This document shows, one piece after another, positions 8,285 to 16,699 of a stretch of DNA of 64,000 nucleotides (positions are counted from its first letter, which is position 1; each line of letters opens with the position of its first letter). The stretch comes from Virgibacillus siamensis (GTDB taxonomy: Bacteria; Bacillota; Bacilli; Bacillales; Amphibacillaceae). The notes under the pieces were generated by a model. It did no database searches and was not told the origin of the DNA. It was given only the letters and a program-made list of their open reading frames with translations. Where the stretch lies: positions 744,001 through 808,000 of the forward strand of contig NZ_FUIH01000007.1 of assembly GCF_900162695.1 (NCBI RefSeq), given 5' to 3'. Position numbers and translations under genes: made by a program.

Positions 8285-9253
8285 ATGAAATTAGGTGTAT
8301 TTACAGTATTATTTTCAGATAAGTCATTTACCGAAATGCTGGACTATGTGCAGGAATCAGGGCTGGATGCGGTGGAAATCGGCACAGGCGGAAACCCGGG
8401 AAATGCACACTGTGATCTGAATGGGTTACTGGAAAGTGAAGATAAACGGCAGGAATACATGGATGAAGTGACAAGACGCGGATTATCCATCAGTGCGTTC
8501 AGTTGTCATGCTAACCCGATCTCACCGGATCCAGTCTACGCGAAAGAGTCTGATGAAACGTTCCGGAAAACGGTCCGACTCGCTGAAATGATGAATGTGC
8601 CTGTTGTGAATTGTTTTTCCGGAACCGCCGGGGATCATGAACACGCTAAATATCCCAACTGGCCTGTGGCACCATGGCCAACAGAGTACAGTAATATTTT
8701 TGAGTGGCAGTGGGAAGAAAAATTGATTCCGTATTGGAAAGATGCCGGAAAATATGCAGAAGAGCATGATGTGAAAATTGGCCTGGAATTGCATGGAGGC
8801 TTTCTTGTTCACACACCACACACAATGCTGAAACTTCGTGAGGCAACATCACCGGCCGTCGGTGCTAACTTGGACCCAAGCCATTTATGGTGGCAGGGGA
8901 TTGATCCGGTTGGAGCTATTAAAATTTTAGGAAAAGCTGGTGCATTGCACCATTTCCATGCGAAAGATACGTATATTGACCAGGACAATGTGAATATGTA
9001 CGGACTGCTGGATATGCAGCCATACAGCCAGGTACAAACCCGGGCATGGACATTCCGGTCTGTTGGATGCGGCCACGGTGTACAGGAGTGGACCGATATG
9101 ATCAGCGCCCTACGCACGTATGGCTATGATCATGCAGTCAGTATTGAGCACGAAGATCCGTTAATGTCGGTTGAAGAGGGATTCCAAACGGCTGTTAAAA
9201 ATTTGAAACCGATTATCATTCGGGACAAGCCTGTTGATATGTGGTGGGCGTAA
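8285..9253 (+). CDS. Sugar phosphate isomerase/epimerase-type TIM-barrel protein
   Basis: The 322-residue protein belongs to the xylose-isomerase-like TIM barrel (AP endonuclease 2 superfamily). The expected metal ligands are visible in order: Glu in GLELHGGF (about 168), Asp in NLDPSHLWW (about 197), His in HHFHAKD (about 223) and Glu in SIEHED (about 287). Relatives epimerise or cleave 3-keto sugars (for example E. coli YcjR) or isomerise ketoses. It closes the sugar operon, and a perfect palindromic terminator follows at 9256. It has an AAGGGGATG-type ribosome site. Confidence 0.88.
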   Translation: MKLGVFTVLFSDKSFTEMLDYVQESGLDAVEIGTGGNPGNAHCDLNGLLESEDKRQEYMDEVTRRGLSISAFSCHANPISPDPVYAKESDETFRKTVRLAEMMNVPVVNCFSGTAGDHEHAKYPNWPVAPWPTEYSNIFEWQWEEKLIPYWKDAGKYAEEHDVKIGLELHGGFLVHTPHTMLKLREATSPAVGANLDPSHLWWQGIDPVGAIKILGKAGALHHFHAKDTYIDQDNVNMYGLLDMQPYSQVQTRAWTFRSVGCGHGVQEWTDMISALRTYGYDHAVSIEHEDPLMSVEEGFQTAVKNLKPIIIRDKPVDMWWA

Positions 9254-9255
9254 AG

Positions 9256-9296
9256 AAAAGGAGTGCCAGCCTAGGCTGGCACTCCTTTTGATTTTT
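9256..9296. terminator. Strong bidirectional terminator of the sugar operon
   Basis: A perfect 17-bp inverted repeat (9256-9272 with 9273-9289; core GGAGTGCCAGCCTAGG) ends in TTTT and is followed by GATTTTTT. It starts 3 bp after the epimerase stop and ends shortly before the stop of the convergent SDR gene, so it can serve both. Confidence 0.93.
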
Positions 9297-9304
9297 TAAC
9301 TGTA

Positions 9305-10117
9305 CTATGGACGCCATCTGGCGAATCCGCCTTCTGAATTAATGATTTGTCCGGTAATCCAGGATGCCTCGTCGGTCAGGAGCCACGTTATCAATTTTGC
9401 TGGATCTTCCGGTTTGCCGAATCGTCCAAAAGGAAATTGCGGCTCCATTTTCTTCCACGATTCGTTATCCAGATAACCTGTATTTACAGGGCCTGGATTG
9501 ACTGCATTGACAGTAATATTTTGATCTGCAAGCTGATCAGCAATCGTCATCGTAATATCTGCTAGTGCCCCTTTTGATGCTGCATAAGCGACCTCACCCG
9601 GCATTGGACCTAATCGTTGCCCGGAAGTCATAAAAATAATTCTTCCTCTGCCTGTTGTAGAATCGTGCTGCCTAGCGAAATATTGTGCTAAAAGCAGTGT
9701 CGATCGGGTATTAATTGCCCAATGCTTATCCAATTTTTCTGCAGTCAGTTCCCCAAGTGTACCATCACTTCCGCTAAGCGCATGATTACAAATTAAAGCG
9801 TCAATATGGCCACATGCATTACTAACCTTTTCCATCAATTGTTGAGGTAACAAAGGGTCTGCGAAATCGCCGCTGATGTCATGCAAAAATGCGCCATCGA
9901 TAAGTTCCGATTTAATGCCTTCGATTACAGATTGTAAATCATCTGCACCCCATGGCTGCTCCTTATCATGCGGCTGGTAATGGTGGATGACGATTGATGC
10001 GCCCCATGCTGCTGCCTGACGTGCAGTCGCATATCCAATTCCTTGCTTTCGACTGACACCTGTTATGAGTACAATTCTTCCTTCCAGTGGATACTGTTCA
10101 CGTGATAATTTGTACAT
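9305..10117 (-). CDS. Short-chain dehydrogenase/reductase (SDR)
   Basis: The 270-residue NAD(P)-dependent oxidoreductase shows the cofactor motif ITGVSRKQGIGYATA, the NHA motif (ICNHALSGS), the catalytic Ser in FMTSGQR, YAASK for the Tyr/Lys pair, and NAVNPGPVNTG after the active site. The C-terminus GQIINSEGGFARWRP is typical of FabG-like SDRs. The ATG at 10117 is preceded by AAAAGGAGGT with a long spacer of about 13 bases. It is convergent with the sugar operon and shows no clear functional link to it. The substrate cannot be told from sequence. Confidence 0.88.
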   Translation of the reverse strand: MYKLSREQYPLEGRIVLITGVSRKQGIGYATARQAAAWGASIVIHHYQPHDKEQPWGADDLQSVIEGIKSELIDGAFLHDISGDFADPLLPQQLMEKVSNACGHIDALICNHALSGSDGTLGELTAEKLDKHWAINTRSTLLLAQYFARQHDSTTGRGRIIFMTSGQRLGPMPGEVAYAASKGALADITMTIADQLADQNITVNAVNPGPVNTGYLDNESWKKMEPQFPFGRFGKPEDPAKLITWLLTDEASWITGQIINSEGGFARWRP

Positions 10118-10194
10118 AAATGGACAGGACCTCCTTTTGTAAAACTTTCATCGCTTGTGAAGTGATACCGCATAGCACGTTTTCCACACGAGTT

Positions 10195-10320
10195 ATCAAC
10201 CTACCCCCAGTTGGAATCGACCATCACAGGTGGATTATCAACCAACAAGGGGAAGTTATCAACCTTCGAATGCCAGGAATCAACCTTCAAATGCGGGTAA
10301 TCAACCATTCCGGAAAATGA
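10195..10320. repeat. 21-bp phased repeat tract B (core ATCAACC)
   Basis: ATCAACC (once ATCGACC) starts at 10195, 10216, 10237, 10258, 10279 and 10300, exactly every 21 bp. The 14-bp remainders vary, though units 4 and 5 share TTC.AATG. The tract lies between the SDR start and the RpiR stop (10118-10378), where no gene or promoter is otherwise seen. Its core is the reverse complement of the GGTTGAT core of the tract at 48168. Confidence 0.9.
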
Positions 10321-10378
10321 TCCGATACAAGCAGAAAGATTGCTTTGACTTTAACAGGGATATCTGCCTTTACAAACT

Positions 10379-11233
10379 TTAGAGCCGTTTTAAACTGATA
10401 CCGCGGCGCATGTTTTGCAGTGCTTGCTGTCCAGCTTCATTGTTGGCAATCATGATGTTTGTGTAAAGTGCGTCAATGATGGTTAGCTGCCCAAGACGTG
10501 ATGAAAGTGCTTCGGATCGGAAGTCGGTTTCTTCGGCGACAGTGTACAGGCTGATGTCCGCCTCTTTTGTAAGCGGTGATTTGGCAAAGTTGGTAACGGC
10601 AATTGTTTGGACATTGTTTTCTTTTAAAACTTGCAGGATATCCAGCAAATCCTTCGTTGATCCGCTGTGCGAGATCAGGATGGCCAGATCGTTGCTTGTC
10701 AGTTGGGATGCGGCCATTATCTGCATGTGCGAATCGATGTTGGCGTTGACGTTTATCCCGCTCCGGATAAATTTATGATAGGCATCCAGTGCAACAACAG
10801 CTGACCCGCCACTTCCGAAAAACTGCACCTGTCCAGCTTTGAGAATAGCTTCCACCGCATTCTCGATGACATCTTCGTCCTGAATATGGAGTGTGTCCTC
10901 GATAGTTTTAATGTTGGAGCGGAAAACTTTTTCCGTCACTGTTCCAATGCTGTCTTCTTCATTTATTTTCTCGTGAATATCTTTAATAGGAGTGACAACC
11001 TCCGCCGCCAATGCAATTTTCATTGCCTGGAATCCTTTGAATCCAATACGCTGACAGAAGCGAAAGACCGTTGATTCCGCCACACCCAAATGTTCCGATA
11101 CCTGATTAATCGTATGGTGAATGATATTTTGGGGATTCTCTAAAATAAAGTCTGCAATCGCTTTTTCTTTATCACTGAACTTTCCGTAATTGCTTCGTAT
11201 GCTGGCAAGGCAGTGTTCATTATTGTTTACCAT
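10379..11233 (-). CDS. RpiR/MurR-family regulator of the gluconate/galactonate operon
   Basis: The 284-residue protein has an N-terminal RpiR helix-turn-helix domain (about residues 1-77, with FSDKEKAIADFILENP and LGVAESTVFRFCQRIGFKGF) and a C-terminal SIS sugar-phosphate-binding domain (about 110-250, with FFGSGGSAVVALDA and ILISHSGSTKDLLDIL). It is divergent from the gnd-gntK-kdgK-kdgA-dgoD-gntP run, 134 bp away, and is the natural regulator, sensing a phosphorylated intermediate such as 6-phosphogluconate or a KDPG-type compound. That ligand is inferred. The start ATG at 11233 has an AAGGAGAAT-type site. Confidence 0.92.
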   Translation of the reverse strand: MVNNNEHCLASIRSNYGKFSDKEKAIADFILENPQNIIHHTINQVSEHLGVAESTVFRFCQRIGFKGFQAMKIALAAEVVTPIKDIHEKINEEDSIGTVTEKVFRSNIKTIEDTLHIQDEDVIENAVEAILKAGQVQFFGSGGSAVVALDAYHKFIRSGINVNANIDSHMQIMAASQLTSNDLAILISHSGSTKDLLDILQVLKENNVQTIAVTNFAKSPLTKEADISLYTVAEETDFRSEALSSRLGQLTIIDALYTNIMIANNEAGQQALQNMRRGISLKRL

Positions 11234-11273
11234 AAGATATTCTCCTTATTTTTTGGCTCTTATTCTATTATAA

Positions 11274-11318
11274 AGGAATTTTATTTTTTTCAAAACATTG
11301 CATATGGAATTTTTTTTG
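11274..11318. promoter_or_regulatory. Candidate RpiR operator: two direct GGAATTTT...T repeats
   Basis: GGAATTTTATTTTTTT at 11274 and GGAATTTTTTTT at 11306 are direct repeats 32 bp apart (three helical turns). The second lies inside the spacer of the gnd promoter. The position in the divergent regulator/operon gap is right for an RpiR operator, but the run is AT-rich and could be chance. Confidence 0.4.
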
Positions 11319-11325
11319 ATATAAT
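11298..11325 (+). promoter_or_regulatory. Promoter of the gluconate/galactonate operon
   Basis: TTGCAT at 11298-11303 and a perfect TATAAT at 11320-11325 with a 16-bp spacer, 43 bp before the gnd start codon. Confidence 0.7.
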
Positions 11326-11367
11326 GAACAAAACACGGAAAATCATTTCACGAATTAGGAGGACATC

Positions 11368-12264
11368 ATGGAGATAGGAATGATAGGTCTAGGTAAAATG
11401 GGTCTTAATTTAACGTTAAATCTGCTGGATCATCAGCATAAGGTGGTTGGCTTTGATAAAGATAACGAAGCGGCCGCAAGCAGTGTTAATGAAAATTTCA
11501 AGTTTGCATCATCACTTTCGGAACTTGTAGAAAGTTTGCCCGTACCACGAAAAATCTGGCTGATGGTACCTGCCGGAGAAGTCACATCAGCAGTCATTGA
11601 TGAAATTATGCCGTTGCTGGATAAAGGCGATATTCTGATTGACGGCGGAAATTCAAACTACAAAGACACAATGAAGCGGGCAGAAAAATTAGCTGAACAG
11701 GAAATTTATTTCTTTGATTGCGGTACAAGCGGCGGTGTTTCCGGTGCCAGGGAAGGTGCTTGTACGATGATCGGCGGCGATGCGGATAAATTTAAGGAAA
11801 TTGAGCCGCTGTTCCGCGATGTCTCAATCGAAAATGGCTACTTATACACCGGAAAATGCGGGAGCGGTCACTTTCTCAAAATGGTCCATAATGGTATGGA
11901 ATATGGCATGATGCAGGCAATTGCGGAAGGGTTCGACATCCTGGAGAAAAGTCAATTTGCGTATGACTATGAAAAGGTTGCCAAGGTGTTTAACCACGGT
12001 TCGGTTATTCGCTCATGGCTGATGGAACTGATGGAAATTGCCTTTTCGAAAGATGCTAATCTTGATGACATCCGTGGAGTGATGAATTCATCCGGTGAAG
12101 GCAAGTGGACGGTGGAAACGGCGCTGGATCTGGAGACGGCAGCACCGGTTATTGCGCTCTCACTTATGATGCGCTACCGCTCGCAGGAAGATGACACATT
12201 TTCCGGAAAAGTTGTTGCCGCACTGCGCAATGAATTCGGCGGCCATGACGTGGTGAAAAAATAA
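11368..12264 (+). CDS. gnd: 6-phosphogluconate dehydrogenase, decarboxylating (short form)
   Basis: It oxidatively decarboxylates 6-phosphogluconate to ribulose 5-phosphate. The 298-residue length marks the short YqeC/Gnd form rather than the 470-residue enzyme. Visible are the Rossmann motif GMIGLGKMGLNLTLNLL (residues 4-20), DGGNSNYKDT, the substrate loop GTSGGVSGAREG and the catalytic KMVHNGMEYGMMQ helix. The short form is often NAD-dependent; this is not evident from the sequence. Start ATG 11368 has a TTAGGAGGAC site. Gluconokinase, which makes its substrate, follows 32 bp downstream. Confidence 0.93.
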   Translation: MEIGMIGLGKMGLNLTLNLLDHQHKVVGFDKDNEAAASSVNENFKFASSLSELVESLPVPRKIWLMVPAGEVTSAVIDEIMPLLDKGDILIDGGNSNYKDTMKRAEKLAEQEIYFFDCGTSGGVSGAREGACTMIGGDADKFKEIEPLFRDVSIENGYLYTGKCGSGHFLKMVHNGMEYGMMQAIAEGFDILEKSQFAYDYEKVAKVFNHGSVIRSWLMELMEIAFSKDANLDDIRGVMNSSGEGKWTVETALDLETAAPVIALSLMMRYRSQEDDTFSGKVVAALRNEFGGHDVVKK

Positions 12265-12296
12265 GTACTGGCAAGCAAAGTATAGGAGGAAGACCG

Positions 12297-13847
12297 ATGA
12301 AGCAGCAAGACCTTTATCTCGGTGTGGATATTGGAACAACAAGTACAAAAGCAGTTATGTACCGGAAAAACGGGGAAGTGGAAGCAACACATACGATTAA
12401 CTATCCGCTTTATACGCCGGATACGCTCGTTGCTGAACAGGATCCGGAAGAGATTTTCAATGCGGTGCTTGGCGTAATCAGAGAGACCGTCCGGAAAGGA
12501 AAGCTTTTGGATGGCAAGCTTCGGCTTATTTCATTCAGTTCGGCGATGCACAGCCTGATAGCTGTTGGGGAAAACGATGAACTGCTTACGAACAGCATCA
12601 CCTGGGCGGATACACGGGCGGCTGATTATGCCCATAAAATTAAAGAGGAGCATGACGGACATCAAATTTATTTACGGACCGGCACCCCGATTCATCCGAT
12701 GTCACCATTGGCAAAACTAGTCTGGATGAAGTCAGAGAAGCCGGAGATTTTTAACAAGACTCGGAAATTTATTTCGATAAAAGAATATGTTTTTCATAAA
12801 CTTTTTGGTAACTATGTGGTCGACTTTTCCATTGCGTCTGCCACTGGATTGTTTAATCTTGAAACACTGGACTGGGACGAAGGAGCACTTGAACTTACTG
12901 CCATCAGCCGGGAACAGCTTTCAGATATTGTTCCGACGACAGAAAAATTGACTGGCGTGAAAGATGAACATCGTACATATATGGGTATTGATGCGGATGT
13001 TCCATTTATCATTGGTGCAAGCGATGGAGTTCTGTCAAACCTTGGCGTGAATGCGATTGACGAAGGTGTTATCGCTGTCACGATTGGAACCAGCGGCGCA
13101 ATCCGGACCGTATACAATGAACCGAAAACTGATCCAAAGGGAAGAATCTTCTGCTATGCCCTTACGGAAAATCATTGGGTAATCGGAGGACCAGTAAATA
13201 ATGGCGGCATTATTTTGAGATGGCTTCGGGATGAATTCGCTGCGTCCGAAGTGGAAACAGCCAAACGATTGTCGATTGATCCGTATGATGTGCTGACGAA
13301 AATCGCTTCCGGAGTCAATGCAGGATCAGACGGACTAATTTTTCATCCTTATCTAAAAGGAGAGCGTGCACCAATTTGGAATGCTAATGCCCGCGGGTCG
13401 TTTTTCGGACTAAGCATCCATCATAAGAAAGAGCATATGGTACGCGCGGTTCTGGAAGGTACACTTTACAACCTGTACTCGGTGCTGCTTGCACTTGAGG
13501 AACTGACAGGAGAGCCGAAGAGCATTCAGGCGACTGGCGGTTTTGCCCGGTCGGAAACGTGGCGGCAGATGATGGCGGATATTTTTGATAAACCCGTTAT
13601 CGTTCCGGAAAGTTTTGAAAGTTCCTGCCTGGGTGCTGTTGTACTCGGTATGTATGCGACAGAAGAAATTGAAGACTTTCGTATTGTTTCAGAAATGGTC
13701 GGTGAGACAAACACACATTATCCGGAAGAAGAAACGACCACTGTATATCGTGAACTGCTGCCGATTTATATTCGGCTTTCCCGGATGCTTACCGATGAAT
13801 ATGAGAGCATTGCGGCATTTCAGCGGGAACATCTAAAGCAGGAATAA
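12297..13847 (+). CDS. gntK: Gluconokinase (FGGY family)
   Basis: It phosphorylates D-gluconate to 6-phosphogluconate with ATP. The 516-residue protein matches the Bacillus GntK length and has the FGGY N-terminal phosphate loop GVDIGTTSTKAVMY (residues 9-22), the substrate segment TWADTRAADYA, the second-domain motif TIGTSGAIR, GGPVNNGGIILRWL, and the C-terminal ATP-site motif QATGGFARSETWRQMMADIF. A GGAGGA site precedes the ATG. The upstream gnd and downstream GntP permease support gluconate rather than xylulose or glycerol as substrate. Confidence 0.92.
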   Translation: MKQQDLYLGVDIGTTSTKAVMYRKNGEVEATHTINYPLYTPDTLVAEQDPEEIFNAVLGVIRETVRKGKLLDGKLRLISFSSAMHSLIAVGENDELLTNSITWADTRAADYAHKIKEEHDGHQIYLRTGTPIHPMSPLAKLVWMKSEKPEIFNKTRKFISIKEYVFHKLFGNYVVDFSIASATGLFNLETLDWDEGALELTAISREQLSDIVPTTEKLTGVKDEHRTYMGIDADVPFIIGASDGVLSNLGVNAIDEGVIAVTIGTSGAIRTVYNEPKTDPKGRIFCYALTENHWVIGGPVNNGGIILRWLRDEFAASEVETAKRLSIDPYDVLTKIASGVNAGSDGLIFHPYLKGERAPIWNANARGSFFGLSIHHKKEHMVRAVLEGTLYNLYSVLLALEELTGEPKSIQATGGFARSETWRQMMADIFDKPVIVPESFESSCLGAVVLGMYATEEIEDFRIVSEMVGETNTHYPEEETTTVYRELLPIYIRLSRMLTDEYESIAAFQREHLKQE

Positions 13848-13898
13848 TGATTTCTAACTTTGATTTAGGTTTTAAACCGGATGAAAGGGATGGTGTAA

Positions 13899-14852
13899 GT
13901 GGATGTTGTAACACTTGGTGAAACGATGGTGCTTTTCACACCGGAAACGCCTGGTCCAATGCGGTATACCAATCGTTATTCAATCCGCGTGGCGGGAGCT
14001 GAGTCAAATGTCGCGATTGGTCTTTCCCGGCTTGGGTTTCAGGCCGGGTGGATAAGCCGGCTTGGTGATGATGAGTTCGGCAAAAAAATCCAGTCGTTTA
14101 TCCGTGGTGAAGGCGTTGATGTAAGTCAGACAATACTGGAAGCTGACGGAGACACCGGGCTTTTTTTCAAAGAAAAGCTCGCCCCGAATGAATGGCGGGT
14201 TAAATATTACCGGAAAAATTCTGCCGCAAGCATGATGAGACCGGAAGATGTGGATGAATCCTATATTGCCAGCGCAAAGTTTTTACACGTGACGGGGATT
14301 ACACCGGCATTGAGTGAGGGCTGCTATGAAACCGTTTTAACTGCAATAGAATATGCGAAAAAGCATCATGTCATTGTGGTATTTGATCCGAATTTAAGGC
14401 GAAAACTTTGGCCGGAGGAAAAGGCAAGGAACGTATTGCTTGAACTCGCTTCGAAAGCGGATATCGTACTTCCGGGAATTGACGAAGCAAAATTTCTGTT
14501 TGGCAGCGGGACACCGGAACAATTGACGGAAAGGTTCCGGGATAACGGTGCAACCGTAGTCGTCATGAAACTGGGCAGTGAAGGCGCATATTTTTGGGAC
14601 GATGACATGGGAGGCTATGTAGCGGGATTTAGCGTGCCGGAAGTGGTCGATCCTGTCGGTGCCGGGGATGGATTTTCGGCCGGTTTTTTATCAGGACTGC
14701 TGGATGGTTTGAATTTGCACGACTCTGTAGAGCGGGCCAATGCTGTCGGTGCGATGGTAACGCTGGTGCCCGGTGATGTTGAAGGATTGCCGGAGAAAGG
14801 TCGCCTAATGGACTTCATGCAGAGCCGTGAACAAGGAGATGTCGAACGATAA
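13899..14852 (+). CDS. kdgK: 2-keto-3-deoxygluconate kinase (PfkB family)
   Basis: The 317-residue PfkB-type sugar kinase phosphorylates 2-keto-3-deoxygluconate or its galacto epimer. The N-terminal sugar-binding part shows VVTLGETMVLFTP and AGAESNVAIGLSRLG, and the C-terminal PfkB signature DPVGAGDGFSAGFLSG (about 251-266) carries the catalytic Asp. The start is GTG at 13899, chosen because AAAGGGA lies eight bases upstream and no ATG fits. KDPG aldolase follows 11 bp downstream. In this cluster the likely substrate is the product of the DgoD dehydratase. Confidence 0.9.
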   Translation: MDVVTLGETMVLFTPETPGPMRYTNRYSIRVAGAESNVAIGLSRLGFQAGWISRLGDDEFGKKIQSFIRGEGVDVSQTILEADGDTGLFFKEKLAPNEWRVKYYRKNSAASMMRPEDVDESYIASAKFLHVTGITPALSEGCYETVLTAIEYAKKHHVIVVFDPNLRRKLWPEEKARNVLLELASKADIVLPGIDEAKFLFGSGTPEQLTERFRDNGATVVVMKLGSEGAYFWDDDMGGYVAGFSVPEVVDPVGAGDGFSAGFLSGLLDGLNLHDSVERANAVGAMVTLVPGDVEGLPEKGRLMDFMQSREQGDVER

Positions 14853-14863
14853 GGAGGATTTCG

Positions 14864-15496
14864 ATGAATACATTGCAACAGATTTTAGATTATAAACTGG
14901 TGGCAGTTGTCCGGGGAGCATATCCCGATGATGTCATGCCGATTGCAGAAGCGCTTTATGATGGGGGCATACGCATCATGGAAATTACAATGGATACACC
15001 GCGTGTGGAGACTGTAATCGGTGAATTAAACAGCGCGTTTAATGGGGAAATGGTGGTTGGTGCAGGAACTGTATTGGATCCGGAATCTGCAAAAACTGCC
15101 ATCATGGCGGGTGCTAAATTCATTTTTTCCCCGACGGTAAACAGCGAAACGATAAAAATGACGAAGCGGTATGGGGTTGTCAGTATTCCGGGAGCAATGA
15201 CTCCGACGGAAATTTTAACGGCATATGAACATGGCGCAGATCTGATTAAAGTCTTTCCGGCTGGTGTGATGGGGCCGGGCTATCTCAAAGATGTACACGG
15301 GCCGATGCCGTATGTTCCGTTAATGCCGACAGGTGGCGTGAATGTATCAAATGTCCGGGAATATTTTGAAAAAGGTGCTGTTGCCGCTGGACTTGGAAGT
15401 GCACTTGTTAAAACAGCTTCACCGCTTGCAAATGATGATTTGCAGGCGATAACGGAAAAAGCGAAACAATTTATCGATGCGATTGAAGGTGTATAA
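14864..15496 (+). CDS. kdgA: KDPG/KDPGal aldolase (Eda/DgoA type)
   Basis: It splits 2-keto-3-deoxy-6-phosphogluconate (or phosphogalactonate) to pyruvate and glyceraldehyde 3-phosphate. The 210-residue class I aldolase shows the proton-shuttling Glu in IMEITMDTPR (about 43-52), VGAGTVLDPESA, FIFSPTVNSE, and the Schiff-base Lys in DLIKVFPAGVMGPGYL (about 126-141). GGAGG precedes the ATG. The stop is two bases before the start of dgoD, indicating translational coupling. Confidence 0.92.
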   Translation: MNTLQQILDYKLVAVVRGAYPDDVMPIAEALYDGGIRIMEITMDTPRVETVIGELNSAFNGEMVVGAGTVLDPESAKTAIMAGAKFIFSPTVNSETIKMTKRYGVVSIPGAMTPTEILTAYEHGADLIKVFPAGVMGPGYLKDVHGPMPYVPLMPTGGVNVSNVREYFEKGAVAAGLGSALVKTASPLANDDLQAITEKAKQFIDAIEGV

Positions 15497-15498
15497 CA

Positions 15499-16647
15499 AT
15501 GAAGATTACCGATTATAAATTGTACCAGATCGAACCGCGCTGGCTGTTTCTGAAAATTGAAACAGATGAAGGGATCAGTGGCTGGGGTGAGCCGATTGTG
15601 GAAGGTCGGGCACATACAGTTGGTGCCGGGGTGACAGAGCTTATGGAATATCTGATTGGAAAGGATCCGCGCAACATTGAGGATCATTTCCAGGTGTTGT
15701 ATCGAGGTGGATTTTATCGGGGCGGCCCGATCTTGATGAGTGCTATTTCAGGAATTGAACAGGCGTTGTGGGATATAAAAGGCAAGTACTATAACATGCC
15801 GGTATATGAGATGCTTGGCGGAGCGGTCCGTGATAACATTCAGGTCTATTCGTGGATTGGCGGTGACCGGCCACAGGATGTCGGTGCTGCTGCAAAGGAA
15901 AAAGCGGATGCCGGTTTTACCGCCATCAAAATGAACGGCACTGAGGAAATGAATTATATCGACAGCTACTCCAAAGTCGATGCTGCCGTGGAAAGGGTGT
16001 CAGCGATTCGAGAGGCAGTCGGCAATGACTTTGGCATTGGGATTGATTTTCATGGCAGGGTGCATAAGGCAATGGCGAAAATTCTTGTAAAGGAATTGGA
16101 GCCATATCGTCCGATGTTCATCGAGGAACCGGTACTTGCGGAAAATCTGGAAGCATTTCGGGATATAGCGAGCCACACAACAACACCGATTGCAGCCGGG
16201 GAGCGCAATTATACACGCTGGGGTTTCAAACAAATGCTGACGGATGGTGTGGTTGATATCATCCAGCCGGATTTGTCACATACAGGCGGCATTTTGGAAG
16301 CAAAAAAAATTGCTGCCATGGCGGAAACATTTGATGTGGCAGTTGCGCCGCATGCACCGCTTGGCCCAATCAACCTTGCAGCATCACTTCAGGTTGATGC
16401 ATGTACACCAAACTGTATCATTCAGGAACAAAGCCTTGGCATTCACTACAATCAGGGGAGCGATCTTTTGGATTACCTGGTGAATCCAACTATTTTTGAA
16501 TATGAAAATGGATCTGTAATGAAACCTAAGGGGGTGGGACTTGGCATAGAAATTGATGAAGAACGGGTTATTGAAGCGTCCAGGAGAGGTCATCAATGGA
16601 AGAATCCGATTTGGCGGCATTCCGATGGCACGGTTGCCGAATGGTGA
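15499..16647 (+). CDS. dgoD: D-galactonate dehydratase (enolase superfamily)
   Basis: It dehydrates D-galactonate to 2-keto-3-deoxygalactonate. The 382-residue protein has the family's Mg ligands in order: Asp in GIDFHGRVH (about 183), Glu in FIEEPV (about 209) and Glu in AAGERNYTRWG (about 235), then the catalytic His in APHAPLGPINLA (about 285) and the closing QEQSLGIHYNQGSDLLDY segment typical of DgoD. This pattern separates it from ManD/RspA-type dehydratases. It adds a galactonate branch to an otherwise gluconate operon; the kinase and aldolase upstream can complete the De Ley-Doudoroff route. No good ribosome site precedes the ATG, consistent with coupling to kdgA. Confidence 0.9.
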   Translation: MKITDYKLYQIEPRWLFLKIETDEGISGWGEPIVEGRAHTVGAGVTELMEYLIGKDPRNIEDHFQVLYRGGFYRGGPILMSAISGIEQALWDIKGKYYNMPVYEMLGGAVRDNIQVYSWIGGDRPQDVGAAAKEKADAGFTAIKMNGTEEMNYIDSYSKVDAAVERVSAIREAVGNDFGIGIDFHGRVHKAMAKILVKELEPYRPMFIEEPVLAENLEAFRDIASHTTTPIAAGERNYTRWGFKQMLTDGVVDIIQPDLSHTGGILEAKKIAAMAETFDVAVAPHAPLGPINLAASLQVDACTPNCIIQEQSLGIHYNQGSDLLDYLVNPTIFEYENGSVMKPKGVGLGIEIDEERVIEASRRGHQWKNPIWRHSDGTVAEW

Positions 16648-16699
16648 TTACAGGAAGTGTTGGAAAAGAAAAATTAATTCATAAAGAGGGGGAGAAGAC

